Assembly: GCA_039715085.1 (NCBI GenBank)
Contig: JBDLIB010000001.1
Location: forward strand, 1 to 64,000
DNA from: Namhaeicola sp039715085
GTDB taxonomy: Bacteria; Bacteroidota; Bacteroidia; Flavobacteriales; Flavobacteriaceae
Length of the DNA: 64,000 nucleotides
Direction: 5' to 3'
Part shown: positions 41,670 to 51,858 of the stretch, in pieces
Layout of the letters: each line of letters opens with the position of its first letter
Numbering within the stretch: position 1 is the first letter of the stretch
Position numbers and translations under genes: made by a program
The notes under the pieces: model-generated
Told to the model about the DNA's origin: nothing
Database searches by the model: none
What the model saw: the letters and a program-made list of their open reading frames with translations, nothing else

Positions 41670-44426
41670 ATGAAGAAAAAAATTAAAATTATATTATACC
41701 CAGAAGAACACAAATCTAAGAATGGAGTATTTTTTGAAGACTTAATGCGTAACATTCTTGACAAAGAAGGATATATACTTAATCAAAACATTAATTTCAC
41801 TGGTTTAGAAATAGACTTGTTAGCAAAACATAAAACGAGAAATGAAACATTAATTGTTGAATGTAAGGCGAAAGAGAAAGTAAAATCAACAGAGTTGAAA
41901 AACTTTGCTTTTAATGTAATGGATAAGGAAGTTGATTATGGGTATTTTGTTCATACAGAAGAATTAGATCATCAGGCAGCAGGATTGAGAGATGAGTGGA
42001 AGAATAAAGCAAAATATAAAAATTTAACATTTCTTGGTCCAGACAAAATAATTGAACTTTTAATTGATGCAAATAAAATTAAAACCCTTGATATTTCTAA
42101 AATTCCTAGCCAAGAAGCAATTGATGAGATTGTATTAGCTTATGCTTTTTTTGGAATTTTTTATATTATAATTCCTTATGATGGTACTAAGAAAACATTT
42201 TTTTATTTAGTTGATGCTGTCACAGGTCTGATATATAGTAATGTAAAGGAGTTGGCTAACTCAGACATATCAGATAATTTGACAAAAGAAAATATATTAA
42301 AAAAAGAAGTTAAGGAAATAGCAAATTTATCTTTTGTCGATTTAAACCAGACTAAGAAGCATGATACTACTCCAGAAATTCAAAAATTTACTTGTGATTA
42401 CCCTGTAGAATTATCAAATTGGGTTGGCAGAAAACAAGAATTAAAGAATATAGAATTAAAAAACTTCAATGTTGTTTTTATAACAGGCATTGGAGGACAA
42501 GGAAAATCTGCGCTGGCTTCATATTATATACAGAATATTGTTTCATTCGATAATTATTGGGAATATTGGGATTGGAGAGATTTGAAAGAAGAAGGTAACC
42601 GGTTGCACACAAAAGTAATTTCAATAATTGAGCGATTGACACTTGGGAAAGTAAATCCAGTAAATATCAAAGACGAGCCACTTGAGATTTTACTAGAGAT
42701 GGTTTTTAAATATCTTAAAGACAGAAAAATTGTTTTTGTTTTTGATAATGTTGATAAGTATATAGATTTAGAAGAATTTACATTAACAGGAGGATTAAAA
42801 ACCTTATATGATTTTATAAAAAGATCTCCTCATTCTTCAAAATTTATTTTTACATGTAGACCTTCTGTGATGATTGCAGATGTTGATTTTTATCAAATAA
42901 AATTAGATGGTATATCGGAAGATGAGACAATAGAGTTATTCAAGAAAAGTGATATAAACTTTAAAGAAGAGGAGTTGGAGAGAATAGCAAAAGAAACTTA
43001 TAAAATTACAAATGGACATCCACATTGGATTAAGCTATTTATAGGCCAATCATATAGTGGTAAAGAAGAACTATTTAAGTTTATTAAAATTGTTAAAGAT
43101 AAAACCAATTTTAAAGAGGATAATTTATCAGCAATATATTCAGTAAATATATTAAATGCTATTTGGGATACACTCAATGATAATCAAAAAGTTCTTTTAA
43201 GAAGTTTAGCGGAGACCGTAAAAGCTGAAATAGAAAAGGATTTAGGTAAAATAGTTAATCCTGAATTAAATTATAATCGTTTTCATAGGGCTATGAAAAA
43301 ATTAAAACGTTTAAATTTAATAGTAACAAAAGTGTTAAAAGATGAAAAAGATCAGTTAGAATTACATCCTCTTGTTAAAGAATTTGTATTACAAAAATAT
43401 CCTCTTCAAAATGAACGTTCAAAATTTATCACACTATTTGTTAATTATTACGACAATGTAATTTGTGTTCTTAGAGAACGGCTTAATTGGAATATGTCAT
43501 TTAAAGATTTTGAGCAATGGACAAGTAAAATTGAATTAGAAGTGAATAATCATGATTTTAAATCAGCTTTAATTACTTTAAAGGAAGTTGAGGATCCATT
43601 ATTAACGGCAGGTTATTTAACAGAGTTCATAAGAGTATCAAACTTGATATTCTCAAATATTGATTGGCGTAATGCAGTTAGTGAGGAATATAGTTACTTT
43701 AATGAATTGTTAAAAGTATATATTACTACATTAACAGAGTTGGGTAGAACTGTAAAAGCAAACGACTTAATTGCAAAATATTCAAATACTATTCATGGAA
43801 AAGGTGGAAATTATATTAACTACTGTGAAATTAACTGTTATTACCATTGGTTTAGTGGAGATTATGAAAATGCAATAAAATGGGGAGAACGTATAGTTGA
43901 ACTAAAAAAGAGTGAAAATGGCAATCATATAATTAATTCATTGGCACTTGCATGGCGAGATAGTAAGGAAGATAAGAATATTGATAAGGCTATTAAATTT
44001 TTTCTTGAAGGAGAAGATATCAAGGAAGTAATAAAACCGCAAATAATTAAGAATGAGTTAAATGGTCCTTTTTATGGTAATATAGGAAGGTGTTTATTTT
44101 TTAAAAAAGACTATGATAACGCTATAACATGCTATAGAAAATCATATCAAATGCTTGATAAAGAAAAGGTAACAGATACCGATATGAATAAAGGTTTTGC
44201 GTTTCTCTGGATATGTGAAGCTTTGTTTGAAAAAAAAGATTATAAATCAGCTTTATTTTTTGCTAAAAATGCAAGTCATTTATGGGAAAATATATCTCCT
44301 CCAAAAGCCAAAATTGCAAATAATTTAATTGAAAATATTAAGAAATTGTATGTGTCTCACAACAACATAAATACCTTGGGAGAAGATGAGATAAATGATT
44401 TTTGTAGAAAATGGATTAATAACTAA
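41670..44426 (+). CDS. Mrr-type nuclease / STAND NTPase / TPR protein (Avs-like)
   Basis: 918 residues from the ATG at 41670 (MKKKIKIILYP). The N-terminal ~130 residues form an Mrr-like nuclease: GLEIDLLAK with D49, and LIVECKAK with E64 and K66. A STAND ATPase follows, with Walker A ITGIGGQGKSA (about 271-281), Walker B VFVFDNVDKYID, and FIFTCRPS. The C-terminal ~300 residues are TPR-like helices. The order effector, STAND switch, repeat sensor is that of Avs-type and NLR-like antiphage proteins, in which a phage protein binds the repeats and triggers the nuclease. The likely end product is DNA cleavage and abortive infection. Confidence 0.85.
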   Translation: MKKKIKIILYPEEHKSKNGVFFEDLMRNILDKEGYILNQNINFTGLEIDLLAKHKTRNETLIVECKAKEKVKSTELKNFAFNVMDKEVDYGYFVHTEELDHQAAGLRDEWKNKAKYKNLTFLGPDKIIELLIDANKIKTLDISKIPSQEAIDEIVLAYAFFGIFYIIIPYDGTKKTFFYLVDAVTGLIYSNVKELANSDISDNLTKENILKKEVKEIANLSFVDLNQTKKHDTTPEIQKFTCDYPVELSNWVGRKQELKNIELKNFNVVFITGIGGQGKSALASYYIQNIVSFDNYWEYWDWRDLKEEGNRLHTKVISIIERLTLGKVNPVNIKDEPLEILLEMVFKYLKDRKIVFVFDNVDKYIDLEEFTLTGGLKTLYDFIKRSPHSSKFIFTCRPSVMIADVDFYQIKLDGISEDETIELFKKSDINFKEEELERIAKETYKITNGHPHWIKLFIGQSYSGKEELFKFIKIVKDKTNFKEDNLSAIYSVNILNAIWDTLNDNQKVLLRSLAETVKAEIEKDLGKIVNPELNYNRFHRAMKKLKRLNLIVTKVLKDEKDQLELHPLVKEFVLQKYPLQNERSKFITLFVNYYDNVICVLRERLNWNMSFKDFEQWTSKIELEVNNHDFKSALITLKEVEDPLLTAGYLTEFIRVSNLIFSNIDWRNAVSEEYSYFNELLKVYITTLTELGRTVKANDLIAKYSNTIHGKGGNYINYCEINCYYHWFSGDYENAIKWGERIVELKKSENGNHIINSLALAWRDSKEDKNIDKAIKFFLEGEDIKEVIKPQIIKNELNGPFYGNIGRCLFFKKDYDNAITCYRKSYQMLDKEKVTDTDMNKGFAFLWICEALFEKKDYKSALFFAKNASHLWENISPPKAKIANNLIENIKKLYVSHNNINTLGEDEINDFCRKWINN

Positions 44427-44589
44427 AGATACTAACTTTTTTTATAGGTAATGTTAATGACAGTGAGATGTCTATTAAGGTTTGTAAGTAGTAAACTTAG
44501 TATTAGGATAGGCATGTGGGGGCTAATCAATCTAACAATCCTTAGTTCATCTGATTTACTATTATGCTATAAAATAAAAAAACAAATAA

Positions 44590-45476
44590 ATGAGTACATT
44601 CATAACAGGAAAAGACTTAGAAGAAAAATTGACAGACATTATATGGAACGCTAATAAGTATGTCATAATAATTTCACCTTTTATCAAATTGGATAATCAT
44701 GTAAAAAGATTTTTGATAAACTTAAGGCTACCCATGAAGTCAATATCATATTAATCTTTGGTAAAAACGAAGGTTATAAACAAAAGAGTTTTAATAAGGA
44801 TGATTTTGAATATTTTAAAGAATTTAAAAATATATCAATTTTATATAACAAAGATTTACACGCAAAACATTATTGTAATGAAAAAGAAGCCCTAATTACT
44901 TCATTAAATTTATATGATTACTCAATGATCAACAATATTGAATATGGAGTGCATTTCACCAGAAACATTCTCAATCCAACAGATAAATTATTTGATGAAA
45001 CTAAGGAATTTACTGATGAATTGATTTTAGAGAAAAGTGAGGTAGTTTTTGTAAAAAAGCCACAGTATAAGAAAAAAATATTTGGGCTAACTAAATCATA
45101 TCAAGATTCAACAGTATTATTTGATATATCAGATGATTTTTTCAGAGGTAGGAGATACGAAGTGAAATACTTAAAAGAATTTGATTACGAGGATTCTACT
45201 GATGTAGATAAACTTTACGAGACAAAACCTCAACGAGGTTCTGTAGATCTTAATTGGAATAAAAGAAAAAATGGTGCTAGAAATGTTTCTATAAAACATG
45301 GATACTGCATAAGGACTGGGGGTCAAATTCCATTTAATCCCCAAAGACCCTATTCTTATGATGCATATAAAACATGGAGTCAATTTGAGAATCCAGATTA
45401 CGAAGAAAATTACTGTCATAGAACGGGACGTAAAAGTAATGGAAAAACAAGCATGAGACAACCTGTATTGTATTAG
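44590..45476 (+). pseudogene. PLD-superfamily protein, frameshifted
   Basis: Two overlapping frames together give one phospholipase D-like protein. The first (from ATG 44590: STFITGKDLEEKLTDII, KYVIIISPFIKLDNHVK) breaks in the A5 run at 44703-44707. Adding one A restores KIFDKLKATHEVNIILIFGK and the rest. The HxK motif is in DLHAKHYCNEKEAL, followed by TSLNLYDYS. The C-terminal ~100 residues have no family I recognise. It is either a recent pseudogene, a sequencing error in a homopolymer, or a phase-variable gene. Confidence 0.75.
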
Positions 45477-45647
45477 GGAGCTATTGCATAACTATGATTA
45501 TTATCTTTAAGGGTTATTGGTTTTTAAAAAAGTGATAGAATTTAAATTATGAAACTTTATAAGATTATGAGTTAAACTGATAAGTATTTATTAATGAGGT
45601 TTGCTAATATATAAAACCCTATAGAATAGCTAGAATTCTTTAAGATT

Positions 45648-46019
45648 TTATTCATTAACAGTAGGTGTAAAATTTTTAAACCTATTAAAGACTTTTAAAA
45701 GATTGATAAGGTTTTCAAATCTTTCAGCCTGTACTTTGACTTTAGGAATTCTATCATGTTCAGATACATCCTCTTTCTGCAATTTTAATTGATTCTCTAA
45801 ACTGGATTTAGCTTTTTTAAGATCATCTAACAAAGCATCAATATTATTATTATAAAGGAAATCAATAAGTTCATCGGTAACTTTATTTTTTTCATAAATG
45901 AATGAGCCCTTAGGAGCTGTAAGTTCGGTATTGGCCTTGAATATAAAAGAATATGTTAATCCGTCTGATGATATCTCAACTTCCAGATTTTGATCTTTAT
46001 TTGAAATAATAGAATCCAT
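45648..46019 (-). CDS. Unknown 123-residue protein
   Basis: No family recognised. A small beta-strand start (NLEVEISSDGLTYSFIFKA) is followed by helices with coiled-coil character (LDDLKKAKSSLENQLKLQKE). It lies 12 bp downstream of the small HTH-like gene on the same strand, so the two form an operon. Confidence 0.6.
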   Translation of the reverse strand: MDSIISNKDQNLEVEISSDGLTYSFIFKANTELTAPKGSFIYEKNKVTDELIDFLYNNNIDALLDDLKKAKSSLENQLKLQKEDVSEHDRIPKVKVQAERFENLINLLKVFNRFKNFTPTVNE

Positions 46020-46031
46020 GATATTTCAATT

Positions 46032-46271
46032 TTATAGAATTGATTTGCGTTTTGCTATGGCTAATTTTTTTCTTCTCACTAATTCGTAAATTGCATCTTC
46101 AACATCCTCGTTGTTGTTTTGTCCATTGAGTACTTTAGTTATGTATACAGAATTATGAGATTTGTTCTGCTTATTCACAACTCCTCTTTCATTTAAAATC
46201 TGTAAAACTTCTTTGCTGTATTCCCTCCCAATAACTTTTTTTATCTTATTTCTTTCCGATTTTGAAATCAT
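46032..46271 (-). CDS. Small HTH-like DNA-binding protein
   Basis: A 79-residue basic protein (SERNKIKKVIGREYSKEVLQ, NSVYITKVLNGQNNNEDVED) of the type often found divergent from phage-like repressors in Bacteroidota, resembling a Cro-like helix-turn-helix. It is transcribed away from the repressor gene at 46381, across a 109-bp gap. Confidence 0.62.
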   Translation of the reverse strand: MISKSERNKIKKVIGREYSKEVLQILNERGVVNKQNKSHNSVYITKVLNGQNNNEDVEDAIYELVRRKKLAIAKRKSIL

Positions 46272-46380
46272 AGTTAAACACTATTGTTTTTAATTTTTAT
46301 AGTTCCTATATTGTTCCTATATTGATAATACAAAATAAAGGAAATATCCTATAAAAAACAAGGAAATATCCAATATAATT

Positions 46381-46737
46381 ATGAGTCCGAAAGAGAAAAT
46401 ACGCTTATATATTGAGACAAAAGGTATTACCTTGTATCAGTTTGAAAAAATGATTGGTATTAGTCATGGAACAATGCGTAAAGGAAAAGACTTTGGAGTA
46501 AGTATATTGCCAAAAATACGTGAATATTTCCCCGATTTGAATATTGGCTGGTTAGTTTATGATGAAGGTGAAATGATTTTGGATAGGGAAGGAGTTGTTA
46601 CTAATAAATATGATTTAGGACAGCATGATAAAGAAAATCTCATTTCAGAAGAATTAATCAAACTACAAAAGGAACTTATTAATGTACAACAAGATCTTAT
46701 TAAGTGCCAAAAGGAAAATGCCAGTATGAAAAAATAA
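46381..46737 (+). CDS. CI-like helix-turn-helix repressor, short form
   Basis: A 118-residue protein. Its N-terminal HTH (YQFEKMIGISHGTMRKG) and the DLNIGWLVYDEGEMIL segment match Bacteroidota phage-repressor-type proteins. The C-terminus is a coiled coil (LQKELINVQQDLIKCQKEN) instead of an S24 protease. It is divergent from the small HTH protein, a typical lysis-lysogeny style switch layout. Confidence 0.75.
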   Translation: MSPKEKIRLYIETKGITLYQFEKMIGISHGTMRKGKDFGVSILPKIREYFPDLNIGWLVYDEGEMILDREGVVTNKYDLGQHDKENLISEELIKLQKELINVQQDLIKCQKENASMKK

Positions 46738-47587
46738 TAAAGTAGGATTACTATTTTGAAGAATATAGTAACTGTTTATAAAGACTAGCTTTTGTTTAAA
46801 AAGTTCTTATCCTCTTTTTATTTATACTGCAACTACAATTCAATTTTTGTAAGGAATTTCTTATGAGGGTATTGTCTAATTCAATAATCATATTTGTGTT
46901 ATTATTGAGATAATATCTTAAAGTGCCTTAATATCTTCCAAAGAAACTCTGCTTTAGAGAATAAACAAATAATGCTCGAACCACAAATAATTTTACTCTC
47001 TGTTTAAATTTTTTAAATATTGAAAATATGACCCCTTATAAAAGAAAAAAGTTGGAATATCACTCAAAATATCAAAACCAGAGAATTGACGAAATTTCTA
47101 AAAAGGTTTCATGGGCAAGAATATTTCCTAATTGATTGGTTTATTTATGATATTGGTTATTTAAGTAATAGTTTTTTGATTATAAATAGATTAAAATAAA
47201 AGGTTGCGCCTTACTTATTATATGGCATAGCCTTACTTTAAAGAAAAAATTAAATATTATTTTTTAAAAGTTTTGAGAAAATTAAATTTTGTCAAACAGT
47301 TTTTTTCTTTTAAGTTTGAGAATTGAAAACTAAGGTATTAGGGGGTAATTAACTTTAGTATTTTTACAAAAATGATAAGTAGATGATTATGTCTAAAGAT
47401 GACAAAATCCTCCAATTAAAGTAAATAAAATAAATATACACAAATATGTTTAATTTAAAACCAATGCCTATGAAATAGTTATCAGCCTTCAACCAGAGGA
47501 AAGTATTGCAAAAGTAGTACACCTTGTAGTTTTTACAAAATTATAATGAGCTTAATGTTCAATTAACAAATTTAAATTATAAAAATC
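46738..47587. other. 850-bp gap without a convincing gene
   Basis: AT-rich and apparently decayed DNA. It contains a 35-codon frame at 47028-47135 (starting MTPYKRKKLEYHSKYQNQ) with no known relatives. The last ~150 bp presumably contain the promoter of the secreted-protein gene at 47588. No repeats or RNA genes seen. Confidence 0.4.
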
Positions 47588-47875
47588 ATGAAAAATACAT
47601 TTTTAACATTCGTATTATTACTAACCGTTTCGTTTGCTTTTGCAACAAATGAATTGGAAAATATTTCAACTTTATCAAATTATAGTCTCGAAAAAAATGA
47701 TAAGACAGATGGAAATATAATTGTTAAAACGGAAATTTTAGACAAAATTCTTAAAGATAATAAAGTTTTAGAATGTAGTATGGTTATAAATTATTATGAT
47801 GTACATGGAGATCTTATAAGCACAAGACATTATTATACTAGTGGATCATGTGAATCTCTATTAGCTATGATGTAA
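47588..47875 (+). CDS. Small secreted protein with two C-terminal cysteines
   Basis: A 95-residue protein. The signal peptide is MKNTFLTFVLLLTVSFAFAT. The mature part of about 75 residues ends in LECSMVINYYD...TSGSCESLLAMM, with two cysteines that could form a disulphide. No known family. It stands 157 bp before a GLPGLI gene and an outer-membrane barrel gene facing the same way, so the three may make up one export or receptor system. Confidence 0.62.
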   Translation: MKNTFLTFVLLLTVSFAFATNELENISTLSNYSLEKNDKTDGNIIVKTEILDKILKDNKVLECSMVINYYDVHGDLISTRHYYTSGSCESLLAMM

Positions 47876-48031
47876 CTAATAGACTGAAAATTCATATGGA
47901 ATATTGATGAACCTGTTAAATGCAAATTATTATTTAGCAGGTTCTCAAAATATTCAGCAAGAACAAGAGATTCGAGTTCTTCTAAACTTATGCTTTTAAA
48001 ATTTTGAGATTTTAACTAATAATAAATAACT

Positions 48032-48784
48032 ATGAAAAAAATTAAAACGAGTATACTTTTTATATTTATATTTTTCTCTGCTTTTTCACAAACTAAATTA
48101 GAAATTCATTATAACGTTTATTTTAATTTTGGTTTACCTATCGAAAAATTAGGGGTATTAAAAATTACTGAAAATAAATCACTATTCGAAATACAAACAA
48201 AAAATGCAAATTCAAGTCTTAAATTAAATGAAAATGGAGAATATACAAAGGTCGTTTCTTTTACAGAAAAGGGGTTTATTGATTCTTATTTTATAGATTT
48301 TGAAAAACAAATATTTGTATTAGAAGAAAATATATTGGGAGAAACTTATGTCGTTACAAGAGGGCTACATAATATTGATTGGATAGTTATGGAGAAAACA
48401 AAAAAAATAGGTTCTTTTGATTGTCAATTGGCTACAGGTGAATTTAGAGGTAGAATATATAATGTTTGGTTTACAACTAAAATTCCAATAATATCTGGTC
48501 CATGGAAATTATACGGTTTACCAGGATTAATTTTAGAGGCAACGGATAGTTTAAATCAAGTTCAATTTGTAATGGAATCTATTAAAACCATAGATGATCC
48601 AATAAATTTCAAATCATTAAAAGGAAGTAAAGAAATAACTTTTGAGGAATATGTTTATAAAAAAGAGAATTATAAAAAAGAGTTTTCAAAAAAAGTTGAT
48701 TCAAAATTACCCAGAGAAATAAGAGGAGAATCTGTAATATCTAAATCAAAAGGCCTAGAAGTCTTTGACAATACAAATAATTAA
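48032..48784 (+). CDS. GLPGLI-family secreted protein
   Basis: A 250-residue protein with a signal peptide (IKTSILFIFIFFSAFSQ) and the family-naming motif in SGPWKLYGLPGLILEATD. It also has SFDCQLATGEFRGRIYNVWF, usual for the family. The function of GLPGLI proteins is unknown. They are often encoded next to outer-membrane carboxypeptidase-regulatory-domain barrel proteins, as here. The barrel gene begins in the same frame directly after this stop codon. Confidence 0.88.
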   Translation: MKKIKTSILFIFIFFSAFSQTKLEIHYNVYFNFGLPIEKLGVLKITENKSLFEIQTKNANSSLKLNENGEYTKVVSFTEKGFIDSYFIDFEKQIFVLEENILGETYVVTRGLHNIDWIVMEKTKKIGSFDCQLATGEFRGRIYNVWFTTKIPIISGPWKLYGLPGLILEATDSLNQVQFVMESIKTIDDPINFKSLKGSKEITFEEYVYKKENYKKEFSKKVDSKLPREIRGESVISKSKGLEVFDNTNN

Positions 48785-48790
48785 TATATT

Positions 48791-51472
48791 ATTTTAAGAA
48801 TACAATATATATTTTACCTAATAATTGCATTATCAGCTAATTATGCTTTTGCCCAAACTATTATACATGGTGTTGTAAGAGATAGTATAGGTAGTCACAT
48901 CCCTTTAGTAAATGTATTTGTAACAGAAGAAAGTAATAATAATAAAGTATTTGCCTATACCTATGGTAATGAAGAAGGTAAGTATAAGTTGAAAATTCAT
49001 GATTCAGGTGTTTTTACAATTAATTTTAGTGCACTAAGTTATAACACTGGTAAATCCACTATTATTATTGACAGTCTTAAACCTCCTAAAGAAATAACTC
49101 TTGACTATGTTTTAAATTATAAAAATTTAATATTAAGCGAGGTAATTATTCATGATAGTAAACCTATAATAATAAAAAAGGATACTATAATCTACAAGGT
49201 TAAAAATTTTATTAAAGGAAATGAGCAGGTTGTTGAAGATTTGCTGAAAAATATTCCGGGTATTAATATTGATTCTGATGGTACAATTAAAGCAGGTAAT
49301 AAAGAAATAGAAAAATTGATGATTGATGGTGATGACTTCTTTGAAAAAGGGTATAAAATTCTTTCAAAAAATATGCCTCCAGATCAGATAGAAAATATTG
49401 AATTATTACAAAGATTCTCTAATAACAAGTTACTTACAGGAGTTGAAAAAAGTGATAAAGTTGCCTTAAACCTTGTTTTAAAGGAAGATGCTAAAAGAAA
49501 CTGGTTTGGGAATATTAATTTAGGTTATGATATTACGTTTAAAAATCGTTATAATTTTCAAAGTAATTTAATGAATTTTGGCAAGAAGAATAAATATTAT
49601 TTTTTAACTAACTTTAATAATATTGGTTATGATGCCACTGGTGACATCAACCATTTAATTAGACCTATTCGTTATGGAGAACCTTCAAGTATTGGTGATA
49701 ATGAGAATGCGAATAGCTTACTTAGTTTAAATTCTGCTACTCCAAATTTCAAAGCATCAAGAACTAATTTTAATAGCGAAAAATTAGTATCTCTTAACGC
49801 TATTTTTACACTTTCAAAAAAAGTAAAACTAAAAACTCTGGGTTTATTTAATTGGGATATAAATGATTTTTATAGAAACCAGGCACAAGTATATGGAACA
49901 AGTGAAAATGGTTTTACAAATACTGAAGATTATCAATTACGGAAGAAAAAGTATATTGGTTTTGGTAAAGTAGATTTAACCTATGATATTTCAAAAACTA
50001 AAATGCTTGAAGTTACTTCTAAATATAATAATCAGGAGACAAACAGTGTAAGCAATTTGATTTTTAATGAAGAAGAAACTAATGAAAGGTTAAAAACATT
50101 AAATGAACTTTTTGATCAGAAAATAACTTTTACAAATAGGATAAAAAAGAATAAAGTTTATTTATTAACTGGAAGATATATTTATGAAAAAACACCTCAA
50201 GACTATAATATCAACCAGTTCTTTTATCAAAATCTATTTCCAGATATAACCAATACAAATAATGTAAGTCAATTAAGCGAAAACCAGATGCAGTTTGTTG
50301 GGTTTGAGTCACATTTATTAGACAGAAAAGAAAATGGAAACCTTTTAGAATTACAATTGGGAAATCAATTTAGAAAAGATAAATTACTTTCTTCATTTTT
50401 CCTTAAAGAAGATAGTGCTATTATAGAAACACCCAACGATTATCAAAATAATACTATTTATATTTCCAATGATTTATATTTTAATACTAAATATAGAATA
50501 AAAGTGAAAAATCTTGCTTTTACAGGTAAGTTGGACTTCCATCAATTAATCAATCAGTTAGAACAAAATAATATTACAAAACAACAACCTTTTTTTATAA
50601 ACCCTAGAATAAGTTTTGACTGGGAAATAAATAAAAAGAATAAAATACTTGGATCTTATGCTTACAATATAACAAATTCAAAAATATTAGACGTTTATAG
50701 AAACTATGTATTATCGGATTATTGGTCATTTGAAAAAGGGACTGGAAATTTTAATCAATTAAATGCTTCAACATTATTTTTTAATTATCAACTTGGTAAT
50801 TGGAGTGATATTTTTTTTGCAAATGCTTTTATAATTTATAATAAGAATCATAATTTTTTCTCTACTAATACTTTCATCACACAAAATTATTCACAATCAA
50901 AAAAAATAATAATAAATGATAGAGAAATGTTCAATATTTCATCTAACATGGATAGGTATTTTAAATCTATCTCATCAAATTTGAAACTTAATTTAGGCTA
51001 TACAAAGACAAATTATAAAAATATAATCAATGATTCTGATTTTAGAGAAATAAAGTCAACAAATTATAGTTATGGTGTTGAGTTACGTTCGGGTTTTACT
51101 GGTGTATTTAATTATCATATTGGTACAAAATGGAAAACAAATCAAATTGAAACTACCATTGTTGATGCTTATACAAATAACACATCATTTTTAGATTTGT
51201 CTTATGTTTTTACCGATAAATTAAGTGTCTACCTTCAAGCTGAACGATATTATTTTGGCAATGTAGATAAAAATAATAATACTTATTATTTTGCAGATTT
51301 ACAAGCCAGATATAAGTTTAAAGATAATAAGTTAACCTTTTCACTGTCAGGAAAAAATCTTTTCAATACTGAAAGGTTTAAAATATATACTATTGATGAT
51401 ATTAGCTCCACAACAACAGAATATAGACTTCTACCAAGAAACATACTTTTGAAAATGGAATATAGATTTTAA
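48791..51472 (+). CDS. Outer-membrane beta-barrel protein with carboxypeptidase-regulatory domain, non-standard start
   Basis: The conserved protein clearly begins before the first TTG at 48989. In-frame codons from about 48788 encode a signal peptide (YIFYLIIALSANYAFAQT) and a regulatory domain (GVVRDSIGSHIPLVNVFV). The frame is closed by TAA at 48782, and no ATG, GTG or TTG lies between. An ATT at 48788 or 48791 is the likely start, or a former ATG has mutated. The body has a plug-like region (ILLKNIPGINIDSDGTI type, near residue 150) and a long barrel ending in LLKMEYRF, the terminal-Phe signature of outer-membrane proteins. It is coupled to the GLPGLI gene. Confidence 0.75.
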   Translation: MLRIQYIFYLIIALSANYAFAQTIIHGVVRDSIGSHIPLVNVFVTEESNNNKVFAYTYGNEEGKYKLKIHDSGVFTINFSALSYNTGKSTIIIDSLKPPKEITLDYVLNYKNLILSEVIIHDSKPIIIKKDTIIYKVKNFIKGNEQVVEDLLKNIPGINIDSDGTIKAGNKEIEKLMIDGDDFFEKGYKILSKNMPPDQIENIELLQRFSNNKLLTGVEKSDKVALNLVLKEDAKRNWFGNINLGYDITFKNRYNFQSNLMNFGKKNKYYFLTNFNNIGYDATGDINHLIRPIRYGEPSSIGDNENANSLLSLNSATPNFKASRTNFNSEKLVSLNAIFTLSKKVKLKTLGLFNWDINDFYRNQAQVYGTSENGFTNTEDYQLRKKKYIGFGKVDLTYDISKTKMLEVTSKYNNQETNSVSNLIFNEEETNERLKTLNELFDQKITFTNRIKKNKVYLLTGRYIYEKTPQDYNINQFFYQNLFPDITNTNNVSQLSENQMQFVGFESHLLDRKENGNLLELQLGNQFRKDKLLSSFFLKEDSAIIETPNDYQNNTIYISNDLYFNTKYRIKVKNLAFTGKLDFHQLINQLEQNNITKQQPFFINPRISFDWEINKKNKILGSYAYNITNSKILDVYRNYVLSDYWSFEKGTGNFNQLNASTLFFNYQLGNWSDIFFANAFIIYNKNHNFFSTNTFITQNYSQSKKIIINDREMFNISSNMDRYFKSISSNLKLNLGYTKTNYKNIINDSDFREIKSTNYSYGVELRSGFTGVFNYHIGTKWKTNQIETTIVDAYTNNTSFLDLSYVFTDKLSVYLQAERYYFGNVDKNNNTYYFADLQARYKFKDNKLTFSLSGKNLFNTERFKIYTIDDISSTTTEYRLLPRNILLKMEYRF

Positions 51473-51539
51473 AAACGACACTAGTTCAATGATTACATTA
51501 CTACTGAAAAGAAAAAACTTATATATGTCTGAGATTTTG

Positions 51540-51720
51540 TTATTTCACCTTTTTTGATAAATTTCTTAAATATATTTTAAAAAAACCTCTTTCTTTTGCA
51601 TTTTTTATTAATTTCTTATCTCCACCATCTATCGCATCAAATATCTACAGCTCTTGTTTTCTCTTTCTGAAGTTTGTTGTTTAATTTACTTATTGAAGAT
51701 ACTCCTTTAAACGACTTTTT
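51540..51720 (-). pseudogene. Remnant of a NarL-type response regulator C-terminus
   Basis: In two shifted frames the minus strand reads SSISKLNNKLQKEKTRAVDI, then, after a one-base slip, FDAIDGGDKKLIKNAKERGF. This lines up with the C-terminus of the two intact response regulators here (SIASIEKRKRRLKDIFG...RELIQIAKEKGF). It is thus a third, decayed relative. Confidence 0.6.
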
Positions 51721-51858
51721 GATAACACGCTTTCTGTCGTCCCATCTTTTTCATTCACAAAATGTCTTAATGAAATGGAGGTGGTTTTCCTAAGATGACT
51801 TAACCTGAGAATAGCTGGAAAAGTATTATATTTCTTTTTTCTTCTGATTATGACAGAT
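51690..51858 (-). pseudogene. Start-less open frame, decayed unknown gene
   Basis: An open minus-strand frame without a start codon reads NTFPAILRLSHLRKTTSISL, then RHFVNEKDGTTESVLSKSRL, then KEYLQ and a stop. It looks like coding sequence in composition, but I cannot name it. It overlaps the response regulator remnant. The remaining gap (51859-52140) is AT-rich with no gene. Confidence 0.35.

Noticed and set aside
41670..44426. Complete AVAST type I system
   Set aside because: MBL and STAND genes are present, but no trypsin-like protease domain or gene was seen, so only a loose resemblance is claimed.
47028..47135. 35-codon open frame in the 850-bp gap
   Set aside because: Short, no relatives, no start signal; noted only within the gap description.
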